DNA of 36,743 bases from Pseudomonadota bacterium (GCA_023444705.1 JAEXMB010000065.1:1-36743), one strand, 5' to 3'; shown: positions 9,092 to 15,960, counted from the first letter of the stretch. Notes: generated by a model from the sequence alone, not told the origin. Program-made: numbers and translations.

Positions 9092-9850
9092 TCAGCCTTG
9101 TTGCCCGCGCGCAAGATCATCACTGTCGCTCAACCCGCCAAAGCGGCGCTGGCGGCGCGCATAATCATCCACAGCCGCGCGCAGGTGATCTGCGCTAAAA
9201 TCAGGCCAGTGCGCATCGGTAAAATAAAGTTCGCTGTAAGCCAGTTGCCACAGCAGGAAGTTGCTGACGCGGTTCTCCCCGCTGGTGCGGATCATCAGGT
9301 CCGGATCGGGAATGCCTGCGGTCGACAGCGCATCGTTAAAGCTGTCTTCGGTGATGCTCTCAAGCGTGCGCTGTCCTGCCGCGACCTCCGCCGCCATGCG
9401 GCGCGCGGCGTCGGCAATATCCTGCCGCCCGCCATAGCTCAGCGCGATGACAACGGTGATTTTGCCGTTATCGCGCGTGATGTCCTCGGCATGGTCGATC
9501 AGCTTGCAGATATCGGCGGGCAGACGCGCGCGGTCGCCGATCACGCGCAGGCGCACGCCGCTTTTGTGCATCTCGCTGGTTTCTTTTTTAAGGTAGTAGC
9601 GCAGCAGATCCATCAGGGCACCCACCTCGCCCGCCGGACGTTTCCAGTTTTCCGAACTGAACGCGAACAGGGTGACGTATTGCACCCCCATGTCGCGCGC
9701 GGCCTCGATCACCTTCTGCGTCGCCTCGGCCCCGCGGCGGTGTCCTTCGACACGCCCAAGCCCGCGCGCCGTCGCCCAGCGCCCGTTGCCATCCATGATG
9801 ATGGCAATGTGGCGCGGGACGCTGTTGCGTTGCGGATCTGTCTCTGGCAT
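9092..9850 (-). CDS. uppS: Isoprenyl transferase UppS (undecaprenyl diphosphate synthase)
   Basis: Cis-prenyltransferase that extends farnesyl diphosphate with isopentenyl diphosphate to undecaprenyl diphosphate, the lipid carrier for peptidoglycan and O-antigen units. The 252-aa protein shows all family blocks: IMDGNGRWA with catalytic D20, the helix motif FAFSSENWKRP, ALSYGGRQDI, and the C-terminal IRTSGENRVSNFLLWQ plus SELYFTDAHWPDF. These fit a long-chain bacterial enzyme. It starts 18 bp after frr; cdsA follows. Confidence 0.97.
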   Translation of the reverse strand: MPETDPQRNSVPRHIAIIMDGNGRWATARGLGRVEGHRRGAEATQKVIEAARDMGVQYVTLFAFSSENWKRPAGEVGALMDLLRYYLKKETSEMHKSGVRLRVIGDRARLPADICKLIDHAEDITRDNGKITVVIALSYGGRQDIADAARRMAAEVAAGQRTLESITEDSFNDALSTAGIPDPDLMIRTSGENRVSNFLLWQLAYSELYFTDAHWPDFSADHLRAAVDDYARRQRRFGGLSDSDDLARGQQG

Positions 9851-9868
9851 GGCGGGTGTTCCCGAAGA

Positions 9869-10426
9869 TCAAACCTGCTTGATTTCGGCTTCCTTGGCGG
9901 CCAGACCGTCGTCGATCTTTTTGATCCACGCATCGGTGATCTTTTGCACCTTATCTTCGGCGCGCTTGAGATCATCTTCGGAAATCTTGCCGCCCTTTTG
10001 CGCGGCTTTGGCGGTATCCATACCTTCGCGGCGCAGGTTGCGGATCGCAACTTTGGCTTGCTCGGCATATTTCGCGGCGATCTTGGCCAGTTCCGCACGG
10101 CGTTCTTCAGTCAGGCCGGGGATGGGCACGCGCACCAGCGTACCGGCCGGTTGCGGGTTCAGACCAAGGCCTGCGTTGGCAATCGCCTTTTCAACGGCCT
10201 TGGTGTTGGACGCATCCCAGACTTGTACGGTCAGCAGGCGCGGCTCGGGCGCGGAAACGGTGCCGACTTGCGTCAGCGGCATTTTGCTGCCGTAAACTTC
10301 TACCGTCACATGCTCGAGCAGGCCAACCGATGCGCGGCCCGTGCGCAGACCGCCGAATTCCTTATTGAGGACTTCAAAAGCAGCGCCCATACGGCGTTCG
10401 ATATCAGTGTAATCGAGTTCAGACAT
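9869..10426 (-). CDS. frr: Ribosome recycling factor
   Basis: With EF-G, it splits the post-termination 70S ribosome so that subunits can be reused. The 185-aa length matches the family. It has the N-terminal helix with LRTGRASVGLLEHVTV, the small beta domain (VYGSKMPLTQVGTV), and the C-terminal helices with VRVPIPGLTEERR, IRNLRREGMD and IDDGLAAKEAEI. The ATG follows GAAGGAATAAAAT, so the ribosome site lies in the end of pyrH. The spacing to pyrH is 3 bp, the universal pyrH-frr arrangement. Confidence 0.98.
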   Translation of the reverse strand: MSELDYTDIERRMGAAFEVLNKEFGGLRTGRASVGLLEHVTVEVYGSKMPLTQVGTVSAPEPRLLTVQVWDASNTKAVEKAIANAGLGLNPQPAGTLVRVPIPGLTEERRAELAKIAAKYAEQAKVAIRNLRREGMDTAKAAQKGGKISEDDLKRAEDKVQKITDAWIKKIDDGLAAKEAEIKQV

Positions 10427-10429
10427 ATT

Positions 10430-11176
10430 TTATTCCTTCTCAGTAACGATGGTGTAGTTGCCGCGGCCTTGCATCAGTTCGGCAAAGGCGCCGGCTTGCT
10501 TGATGGAAAAGACGATGACCGGAATACGGTTCTCGCGCGCAAGCGAAATGGCCGAGGCGTCCATGACGCCAAGGTCGTTGGCCAGCACTTCAAGATACGT
10601 CAGGCGGTCATACTTGGTGGCGGTCGGCACCTTGACGGGGTCGGCGGTATAGACGCCGTCGACCTTGGTGCCTTTGAGCAGGGCATCACAGCCCATTTCC
10701 GATGCACGCAATGCGGCAGCGGTATCGGTGGTAAAGAACGGATTACCCGTGCCGGCGGCGAAGATCACCACTCGGCCTTTTTCCATGTGGCGAATGGCGC
10801 GGCGGCGCACGTAGGGTTCGCATACGGCAGCCATCGGGATGGCCGACTGCACGCGCGTCGGCACGCCTGCGTTTTCAAGCGCGTTTTGCAACGCAAGGGA
10901 GTTGATGACGGTCGCAAGCATGCCCATGTGGTCAGCGGTCGCGCGGTCCATGCCTACAGCCGCACCCGACACGCCGCGGAAGATATTACCGCCGCCAATC
11001 ACCAGGCAGACCTGGATGCCAAGCTCCATCACAGCCTTCACATCCTGTGCCACGCGGGTCACTGTGGCATTTTCGATGCCATAGTCGCCCTCGCCCATCA
11101 GCGCCTCGCCCGAGATTTTCAGCAGGACGCGCTTGAAGGGCTGTGACGCCGGAATGTTTTTCGCTGTTTGTGCCAT
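10430..11176 (-). CDS. pyrH: UMP kinase PyrH
   Basis: Phosphorylates UMP to UDP with ATP; hexameric cytosolic enzyme and the first committed step to UTP and CTP. The amino-acid-kinase fold is shown by KRVLLKISGEALMG near the N-terminus, VIGGGNIFRG, MDRATADHMGMLATVINS, and GTGNPFFTTDTAA, where UTP and GTP regulation sites lie in characterised enzymes. I start at the ATG at 11176 (MAQTAKNIPASQ, 248 aa). An in-frame extension to 11215 would add 13 residues unlike the family. GAGGACGGGGACC before 11176 supplies a ribosome site. A hairpin with a short T run separates it from tsf. Confidence 0.95.
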   Translation of the reverse strand: MAQTAKNIPASQPFKRVLLKISGEALMGEGDYGIENATVTRVAQDVKAVMELGIQVCLVIGGGNIFRGVSGAAVGMDRATADHMGMLATVINSLALQNALENAGVPTRVQSAIPMAAVCEPYVRRRAIRHMEKGRVVIFAAGTGNPFFTTDTAAALRASEMGCDALLKGTKVDGVYTADPVKVPTATKYDRLTYLEVLANDLGVMDASAISLARENRIPVIVFSIKQAGAFAELMQGRGNYTIVTEKE

Positions 11177-11213
11177 GAGGTCCCCGTCCTCTTGAATAAC
11201 ATATCCCTGTCGC

Positions 11214-11240
11214 AAAACCGCCGGGAGGTCGTCCCGGCGG
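11214..11240 (-). terminator. Hairpin with short U run between tsf and pyrH
   Basis: Downstream of the tsf stop, the minus strand reads a perfect 9-bp stem, CCGCCGGGA paired with TCCCGGCGG around a 5-nt loop, followed by TTTTGCG. The stem is very stable but the T run is only four. It probably acts as a partial terminator or processing site that lowers pyrH-frr transcription relative to rpsB-tsf. Function is inferred from structure only. Confidence 0.6.
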
Positions 11241-11253
11241 CTTTGTGTCAGGT

Positions 11254-12174
11254 TTAGACTGCCATCTTGGCGACTTCGGCAGCGAAGTCGTCCACTTTTT
11301 TCTCGACGCCTTCGCCAAGTTCAAAGCGGATGTAGCTGGTCAGCTTGACCGGCGCGCCGACTTCCTTGGCAAGGTTTTCGATCACGCCCGAGATTTTGGT
11401 CGCGCCGTCGATGATGAAGGTCTGCTCGAGCAGGACAACCTGCTCGTAGTACTTGCGCATGCTGCCATCAACCATTTTCTCGATGATTTCAGCAGGCTTG
11501 CCCGATGCTTTCGCCTTGTCGGCGTGAACGGCGCGCTCGCGCGCGACCATGTCCTGATCAAGGCTGGCGACATCCAGCGCTTCGGGGCGCTGGGCTGCGA
11601 TGTGCATGGCGATCTGGCGGCCGACGGCTTCGAGTTTCGCTGCATCGCCGGTCGATTCCAGACCGACCAGAACACCGATCTTGCCGCGGTTGGCGGTCAG
11701 GGCGTTGTGAACGTAAGCAGCAACCACACCTTGGGGAACTTCCAGCAGGCCGACGCGGCGCAGGGTCATGTTCTCGCCGATGTTGGCGATCAGCTCGGTC
11801 AGGCCGGCTTCGACAGTGGTGCCGCCGACATCAGCGGATTTAACAGCGTCAACCGTGCCGAATTTTTTAGCCAGCGCGACATCGGTCGCTTTGGTCAGCA
11901 GGGCCTGGAACTGGTCGTTACGGGCAACGAAGTCGGTTTCGGCGTTGAGTTCGATGATGACGCCGACGTTACCGGCGGTGCCGACGGACACCAGACCTTC
12001 AGCAGCGGCGCGGCCCGATTTCTTGGCAGCCGAAGCGAGGCCTTTCTTGCGCAGGTAATCCATTGCGGCTTCGACGTCGCCATTGGTTTCGGCGAGCGCT
12101 TTTTTGCAATCCATCATGCCGGCGCCGGATTTCTCACGCAGTTCCTTGACGAGCGATGCGCTGATTTCAGCCAT
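11254..12174 (-). CDS. tsf: Translation elongation factor Ts
   Basis: Guanine nucleotide exchange factor for EF-Tu. The N-terminal UBA-like domain and hallmark segments are clear: SLVKELREKSGAGMMDCK, KKALAETNGD, IELNAETDFVARNDQF, and the C-terminal domain with LLEQTFI. I start at the ATG at 12174 (MAEISAS, 306 aa), which has AAAGGAAAA at proper spacing. The longer in-frame extension to 12285 is arginine-rich and covers the rpsB-tsf hairpin region, so it is not translated. It follows rpsB with a 133-bp gap. Confidence 0.97.
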   Translation of the reverse strand: MAEISASLVKELREKSGAGMMDCKKALAETNGDVEAAMDYLRKKGLASAAKKSGRAAAEGLVSVGTAGNVGVIIELNAETDFVARNDQFQALLTKATDVALAKKFGTVDAVKSADVGGTTVEAGLTELIANIGENMTLRRVGLLEVPQGVVAAYVHNALTANRGKIGVLVGLESTGDAAKLEAVGRQIAMHIAAQRPEALDVASLDQDMVARERAVHADKAKASGKPAEIIEKMVDGSMRKYYEQVVLLEQTFIIDGATKISGVIENLAKEVGAPVKLTSYIRFELGEGVEKKVDDFAAEVAKMAV

Positions 12175-12256
12175 TGTATTTTCCTTTATGTCTTGAGTGG
12201 AGGTAGCGGACATCCGCGGACAGGCGCGGCGCCGTGAAATTTTTGTCTTTCCGCGG

Positions 12257-12283
12257 GCGGGCCGCGCATTGCACGCGACCCGC
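12257..12283 (-). promoter_or_regulatory. Strong hairpin in the rpsB-tsf intergenic region
   Basis: On the minus strand GCGGG-T-CGCG pairs with CGCG-G-CCCGC around a 7-nt loop, giving a 10-bp stem with one G-U pair. It is not followed by a T run, so it is not a standard terminator. Hairpins between rpsB and tsf can protect or attenuate the upstream message and set the S2 to EF-Ts ratio; that role is inferred here. A second GC-rich inverted segment follows at about 12205-12232. Confidence 0.5.
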
Positions 12284-12307
12284 ACCGCTTGGAAAGATCA
12301 GAGCGTC

Positions 12308-13096
12308 TTAGCCAGCAGCAGCGGCCTTGACTTCTTCTGCGCCGTCGAGGTTTTCCTGATCGGGGTTGGCGGATGCGCCAACGTCTTTGCCCGACGAGGT
12401 GACTTCGGCTTGCAGGCCGTCAAGAACGGCTTCGGCAAACAGGTCGCAGTACAGGTTGATGGCGCGGGTCGCGTCATCGTTGCCGGGGATCATGAAATCA
12501 ACGCTGTCGGGATCGCAGTTGCTGTCAACAACAGCAAATACGGGGATGCCCAGGCGTTTGGCTTCGAGGATCGCGTTGGCTTCTTTCACGACGTCGATAA
12601 CAACCATCGCGTCGGGCAGACCGCCCATGTCCTTGATCCCGCCGAGGGCTTTTTCAAGCTTCTCTTTTTCGCGGGCAAGGTTGAGTTGTTCTTTTTTGGT
12701 CAGGCCGTGCTTGACTTCGGGGTTGTCCAGCATGCCGTCGACTTCGCGCAGGCGCTTGATCGAGTTGCTGATGGTCGCCCAGTTGGTCAGCATGCCGCCG
12801 AGCCAGCGGTAGTTGACGAAGTACTGGCCGCAACGCTTGGCGGTCTCGGCAACTTTCTCGGTCGCCTGACGCTTGGTGCCAACGAACAGAACGCGGCCGC
12901 CTTTGGCGGTGATGTCGCGCAGGTTCTTCAGCGCGTGGTGCAGCATCGGAACGGTCAGCTCGAGGTTGATGATGTGAACTTTGTTACGCTCGCCAAAGAT
13001 GTAGGGCTTCATCTTGGGGTTCCAACGGCGGGTGTGGTGGCCGAAGTGAACGCCTGCTTCGAGCAGTTGGCGCATGGTAAAGGTAGGCATAGTCAT
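12308..13096 (-). CDS. rpsB: 30S ribosomal protein S2
   Basis: Small-subunit protein that joins late in assembly and is needed for binding of S1. Family segments are obvious: LLEAGVHFGHHTRRWNPKM, YIFGERNKVHIINLE, GRVLFVGTKRQA, RWLGGMLTNW, LPDAMVVID, and GIPVFAVVDSNCDP. The C-terminus has an acidic, alanine-rich tail (NPDQENLDGAEEVKAAAAG). I choose the ATG at 13096 (MTMPTFTMRQL, 262 aa) because AAAGGA at 13107-13112 is at 10 nt; the ATG at 13090 is a possible alternative. A longer reading to 13153 would cover the leader hairpin and is rejected. Own promoter and leader lie upstream. Confidence 0.97.
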   Translation of the reverse strand: MTMPTFTMRQLLEAGVHFGHHTRRWNPKMKPYIFGERNKVHIINLELTVPMLHHALKNLRDITAKGGRVLFVGTKRQATEKVAETAKRCGQYFVNYRWLGGMLTNWATISNSIKRLREVDGMLDNPEVKHGLTKKEQLNLAREKEKLEKALGGIKDMGGLPDAMVVIDVVKEANAILEAKRLGIPVFAVVDSNCDPDSVDFMIPGNDDATRAINLYCDLFAEAVLDGLQAEVTSSGKDVGASANPDQENLDGAEEVKAAAAG

Positions 13097-13139
13097 CGCG
13101 TGGGTATCCTTTCGGTTCTGTCCTGAGCAAGCCCACCTC

Positions 13140-13162
13140 GCCGCAGTCACCATGACCGCGGC
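13140..13162 (-). promoter_or_regulatory. Hairpin in the rpsB 5' leader (candidate S2 autoregulatory element)
   Basis: In the predicted leader the minus strand forms GCCGCGGTCA-TGG-TGACTGCGGC: ten pairs with one G-U and a 3-nt loop. It lies about 45-65 nt upstream of the start codon. In several bacteria S2 represses rpsB through a structured leader, so a similar role is plausible but not shown by sequence alone. Confidence 0.5.
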
Positions 13163-13214
13163 ACCGAAAGCAGAGCCTGCCTGCGAATTTCCGTGTTATT
13201 GACGGAGTAGCGGT

Positions 13215-13243
13215 TTTATATGGGTTTCGCCCCTGTTTTGCAA
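13215..13243 (-). promoter_or_regulatory. Promoter for rpsB-tsf
   Basis: The minus strand has TTGCAA (13243-13238), a 17-bp spacer and TATAAA (13220-13215), a near-consensus housekeeping promoter. Transcription should begin near 13208, giving a leader of about 110 nt before the rpsB ATG. The -35 and first part of the spacer are almost identical to the promoter in front of proS. Confidence 0.75.
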
Positions 13244-13248
13244 GCCGA

Positions 13249-13272
13249 AAAGCGGCAAAAATGCCGTTTTTT
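13249..13272. terminator. Possible bidirectional terminator hairpin upstream of the rpsB promoter
   Basis: A short stem CGGCA-AAAA-TGCCG (13253-13266) is followed by six T on the plus strand (13267-13272). On the minus strand the same stem is preceded by six A and followed by CTTTTC. It lies after the small gene ending at 13300 and just before the rpsB promoter, where a minus-strand transcript would need to stop. The 5-bp stem is weak. Confidence 0.4.
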
Positions 13273-13299
13273 CAGCCACGGGGAATAAGGCAGCGCCGC

Positions 13300-13518
13300 C
13301 TAGTGGATGGTCGCGAACAAGCTCGACAGCGCGCCTGCCTGCGGGCCCATTTTCTTGCGCATGGATTTGACGGCAGCGGCCTTGGCGGCCTGTTGCTGGC
13401 GCAGGAGCATTTTTTCGTAATTATTCATAGACTTGGCGGTTGTCGGGCTGGCGTAGCGGACATCATCAAGCGTGGTTTGCACGCGCGGACGCGCGGCGGA
13501 TTGGGCCATTTTAGTCAT
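13300..13518 (-). CDS. Small basic hypothetical protein (72 aa)
   Basis: I do not recognise this gene. From the ATG at 13518 it reads 72 residues (MTKMAQSAARPRVQ to LFATIH), with GAGAAGAAA just before the start as a possible ribosome site. The middle is a Q/A/K-rich helical stretch (LLRQQQAAKAAAVKSMRKK) and the protein is strongly basic, as in small nucleic-acid or membrane-surface binders; no function follows from that. A longer in-frame reading to 13593 uses an ATG with no better ribosome site. It lies alone between the structured noncoding block and the rpsB promoter. It could be a true small gene or chance coding capacity in GC-rich DNA. Confidence 0.4.
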   Translation of the reverse strand: MTKMAQSAARPRVQTTLDDVRYASPTTAKSMNNYEKMLLRQQQAAKAAAVKSMRKKMGPQAGALSSLFATIH

Positions 13519-13601
13519 TTTCTTCTCTATTCGGTCTTCAGGCGTCGCCGTGCTCAAGCGCCACCACTCATCGGGGCAGATACGTGTAATCAAGTAAGAG
13601 C

Positions 13602-13612
13602 AATAAAATTAC
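13602..13612. repeat. Direct repeat copy 1 (AATAAAATTAC)
   Basis: This 11-nt sequence recurs exactly at 13966-13976. The copies bracket most of the gene-free block. Both lie inside small inverted repeats ending in ATTAC. The sequence is AT-rich and short, so chance is possible. Confidence 0.45.
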
Positions 13613-13912
13613 ACATATCCGGGGCCCCTTGCGGGACCGGACAACGTCACCCGACCCTACGACCTCCCTGCCTTTGCAGCGCTCCTGAGCGCAGGACAAC
13701 AAACACCTTCAGGCATCTGTCACGGGCAAACAGAACAACGGCGAAACCGCCGCATATCTGCGAAGTTCGTGGTGTGGTCACAATGATGGAATAATGCGGC
13801 TTGCCGGTAAGAACCCGAACAAGAAGGCCAGAGACCTTGTATTTTGCGCTTTATCGCAAGACATCGCGCGACGGGGCGCCTTGGCGCTGTGATCGCGGGG
13901 TGAACAGCCTGC

Positions 13913-13941
13913 AACATAGCCGTAACTGTGGATAATTACAA
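13913..13941 (-). promoter_or_regulatory. Promoter-like site reading into the gene-free block
   Basis: The minus strand reads TTGTAA, a 17-bp spacer and TATGTT, ending near 13915. The spacer includes TTATCCACA (13927-13935), identical to the DnaA-box consensus. Transcription would start near 13908 and run through the hairpins towards the small gene at 13518. Assigned on spacing and hexamer similarity only. Confidence 0.4.
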
Positions 13942-13962
13942 TAAGGAAAAAGGGCCTGTTTG

Positions 13963-13977
13963 GGTAATAAAATTACC
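13963..13977. repeat. Inverted repeat over the stop codon, containing direct repeat copy 2
   Basis: GGTAAT-AAA-ATTACC is a perfect 6-bp inverted repeat overlapping the stop codon of the downstream paralog (TAA at 13975-13973). Positions 13966-13976 are the second AATAAAATTAC copy. It is too AT-rich for a classical terminator. Confidence 0.45.
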
Positions 13978-14938
13978 GTGCCATTTTGCGCAATAATCCC
14001 CGCTCCTCAACCTTGCGCGTCTTGAGCGTCATCAACCCGTCGTAATCGAGGTAGTTCGAGCGCAGGTTGTCAAACAGACGGAAAGCTTCATCATGCGTCA
14101 TGGCCTTGAGTGAATGGCCGTGACGGTTGAACGCGCCTTCGACATCGCGCAGCGCCGTGTTGACCTTGATGCCGGTGTGACCGTTGCGATAGGCGCTTTG
14201 CGCCAGCAGATAACCGATCGCCGCCAGCGTGCGTGCGCCGCTTGCGGATTGCGCGAATTCAGGCGCCAGCCAGTCAAGACTGTCCGGCAGCCCCGGCAAT
14301 GCCATTTTCGCAGGCAGAGGCAACAAACTGCGGCTGTTGAACAGGCACGCCACGGCCAGCACATGCCCGCCGTTATGCGCGATATAGCTGGCAAGATTGG
14401 CAACCGTCGTGCCTTGCGAGACATGCCAGTCGACGACAACGAAATAATGCGGCTTGTCCGCGCCATCGCGCGCAAGAAAAGACGTTGGGTGCAACGCGCG
14501 GCGTTGCGCGTTGACGTTGAACACCTGCTGGCGTGTCAGGCTATGCAACACGCCGCCGCGGCCCGAGGAGCGGTCAAGATGCACAAGCTCGCAAATGGCG
14601 TCTTGCACGATCACCTTTGGCGCGTGCTTGCCAAGCTTGCGTGCGGCGATTTCAGCGCGCAGTTTTTTTACCGCCAGCCGGAACACGCCCTGTGCCGGAT
14701 TGCGGTGGCCGGGATGCGCAACGGGGTCTTTCTGCGGGCAGACCAGATTGATCTCCCCCACACTTGCAAGCGTCTGGCCCTGCTTGGCCAGCTCCGCCTC
14801 GATGCGCGGCAGCAACGCCGTTTCGGACATATCGATCAGGTTGGGAAAATCGGCGCGCAACGCAACGCGCACAGCGGGATTGGTCAGGCGGCGGCCCACC
14901 TGCTCTATTTGTTCAGCACTGAGCTTTGCGCGCGTCAT
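13973..14938 (-). CDS. Phosphoribosyltransferase-like protein, downstream member of a tandem pair
   Basis: The family is not one I can name. The 321-aa protein is a clear paralog of the gene just upstream: both share LTNP.(I/V)RVALR.DFP near the N-terminus, LAK.G.TLA.VGEI, and the block QGTTVA.LASYI.HNGGHVLA. That block resembles the PRPP-binding loop of type I phosphoribosyltransferases: a hydrophobic strand (FVVVD, D170), then QGTT (175-178), then a helix and a Gly-Gly turn. The second acidic residue usual in this loop is tryptophan here, so activity or substrate may differ. The start ATG at 14938 overlaps the upstream stop by ATGA, implying translational coupling. No membrane or signal segments. 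Confidence 0.75.
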   Translation of the reverse strand: MTRAKLSAEQIEQVGRRLTNPAVRVALRADFPNLIDMSETALLPRIEAELAKQGQTLASVGEINLVCPQKDPVAHPGHRNPAQGVFRLAVKKLRAEIAARKLGKHAPKVIVQDAICELVHLDRSSGRGGVLHSLTRQQVFNVNAQRRALHPTSFLARDGADKPHYFVVVDWHVSQGTTVANLASYIAHNGGHVLAVACLFNSRSLLPLPAKMALPGLPDSLDWLAPEFAQSASGARTLAAIGYLLAQSAYRNGHTGIKVNTALRDVEGAFNRHGHSLKAMTHDEAFRLFDNLRSNYLDYDGLMTLKTRKVEERGLLRKMAR

Positions 14939-15960
14939 GCCCGCACCGCCGCCGGAGCCTGCCTGACAATGACCCCCGCCCGCGCAGACGGCAGATTGAC
15001 CAGTTGCGCGTAGCTTAACTGATCAGCTTTGACCGACTGGCCCAGACGCAGCATTTCCCAATGCGTCAGCGCCAGCAGCGAATGGCCAAAGCGATTGATG
15101 GATGTTTCAACATTTTGCAGGGCCTCGTCACTGCCAAGCGTGATCCCTTCTCTTGCCGCAGAGCGCGCAAGGAAAAAGCCAAGCGCCGCCATCAAGGTGG
15201 TGTTGGCCGCTGCGCCAAATGCACTGCGCAGTGCGGGGAAATCCCCCTCGAACCCGCCAAAACCGTCACATGGTGCCAGCGGCGTTTTGCCGTTGCTGTG
15301 GCGCACCGCCGCCAGCACATGCCCGCCGTTATGCGTGATGTAGCTGGCCAGACTGGCCACTGTCGTCCCTTGCTCGATATACTGATCGGCAATGATGAAG
15401 AAATGCTCACGCTGCGCATGATCGGCGCGCAGGAATGGAATGGTGCGCCCGAGCAATGGCTGGCGCGCGACATATTGCTGGCGCTGCGTGACCACATGCA
15501 GCGAGTCCTGATTGTGCGTGCGGTCGAGATAGGCAACCTCGCCGATCATGTTCGCGCGCAACAGTTTTGCGGGGAAGCGTTCGCGATGGCCAGCGGCCTT
15601 CCAGGCTTTTTTCAGCGCGCGGATAGTGTCATAAGATGCGACCTCGCCCTTGCTGTTGTTATAGGCCGGAAACAGGCGTGGATCCTTGGCGGGATAAGCG
15701 ATGGTGATCTCGCCTACATCCGCAAGCGTCTTGCCGCGCTTGGCCAGTTCGTCCGTGATGACCTCCAGCAGGCGCGCAGGATTTTGCGTCGACTGCACGA
15801 AGGGGAAGTCGGGGCGCAACGCGACGCGGATCTCGGGATTGGTCAGACTGCGTTCGACCGCCGACAGCTGTGCCTGCGTCAAAGACGCGCTGCGGTCCTC
15901 GCACCCGCGCGGTTGCGCGTGCAAAAGGCGTTTGAGGTATGTCGGCAGGCCGGGTGTCAT
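14935..15960 (-). CDS. Phosphoribosyltransferase-like protein, upstream member of a tandem pair
   Basis: This 341-aa protein, like its neighbour, matches no family I can name. The core is FFIIADQYIEQGTTVASL (D192, GTT at 198-200), followed by ASYITHNGGHVLA, a plausible PRPP-type loop in a Rossmann-like fold. The usual second acidic residue is glutamine here. The N-terminal 100 residues carry the LTNPEIRVALRPDFP motif and LADVGEITIAYP, shared with the next gene. I start at the ATG at 15960: AAGGCG precedes it, and the predicted transcription start near 15993 leaves a leader of about 33 nt. A TTG at 15990 would add 10 residues but sits almost on the transcription start. The pair stands alone between dnaE and rpsB. 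Confidence 0.75.
   Translation of the reverse strand: MTPGLPTYLKRLLHAQPRGCEDRSASLTQAQLSAVERSLTNPEIRVALRPDFPFVQSTQNPARLLEVITDELAKRGKTLADVGEITIAYPAKDPRLFPAYNNSKGEVASYDTIRALKKAWKAAGHRERFPAKLLRANMIGEVAYLDRTHNQDSLHVVTQRQQYVARQPLLGRTIPFLRADHAQREHFFIIADQYIEQGTTVASLASYITHNGGHVLAAVRHSNGKTPLAPCDGFGGFEGDFPALRSAFGAAANTTLMAALGFFLARSAAREGITLGSDEALQNVETSINRFGHSLLALTHWEMLRLGQSVKADQLSYAQLVNLPSARAGVIVRQAPAAVRA

Larger units (their letters stand above)
13519..13972. other. Gene-free block with hairpins, repeats and a promoter-like site
   Basis: About 450 bp between the small gene and the phosphoribosyltransferase-like pair hold no convincing reading frame. On the minus strand it shows a promoter-like site (13913-13941) and several hairpins: CGGCG-GTTT-CGCCG (about 13739-13752), GCGCT-CAGG-AGCGC (about 13679-13692), and CCC-GCAA-GGG with a GNRA loop flanked by TCCGG and CCGGA (about 13618-13642). 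A further inverted repeat is GTGTAAT/ATTACAC (13584-13614). No match to tmRNA, 6S, SRP or RNase P RNA signatures was seen. It may be an uncharacterised small RNA or a decayed mobile element. Confidence 0.45.

Noticed and set aside
12175..12285. Longer EF-Ts reading with 37 extra N-terminal residues
   Set aside because: Known EF-Ts begins at MAEI-type starts; the extension is arginine-rich and covers an intergenic hairpin, while the ATG at 12174 has a good ribosome site.
13261..13794. A 177-aa plus-strand frame across the small gene and gene-free block
   Set aside because: No ribosome site, no domain, and it crosses the hairpin at 13253-13266 and the inverted repeats.
13720..13917. A 65-aa minus-strand frame in the gene-free block
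   Set aside because: Its start overlaps the promoter-like -10 site, there is no ribosome site, and composition is like random GC-rich DNA.
13927..13935. A perfect DnaA-box consensus (TTATCCACA), considered as a sign of a replication origin
   Set aside because: It is a single copy without a cluster or an AT-rich unwinding element beside origin genes; one match in a window of this size is not unusual.
13594..13972. tmRNA, 6S RNA, SRP RNA or RNase P RNA
   Set aside because: None of the signatures I know were present on either strand (no tag frame with acceptor stem, no GGAAGGAAGC-like SRP loop, no RNase P P4 sequence).
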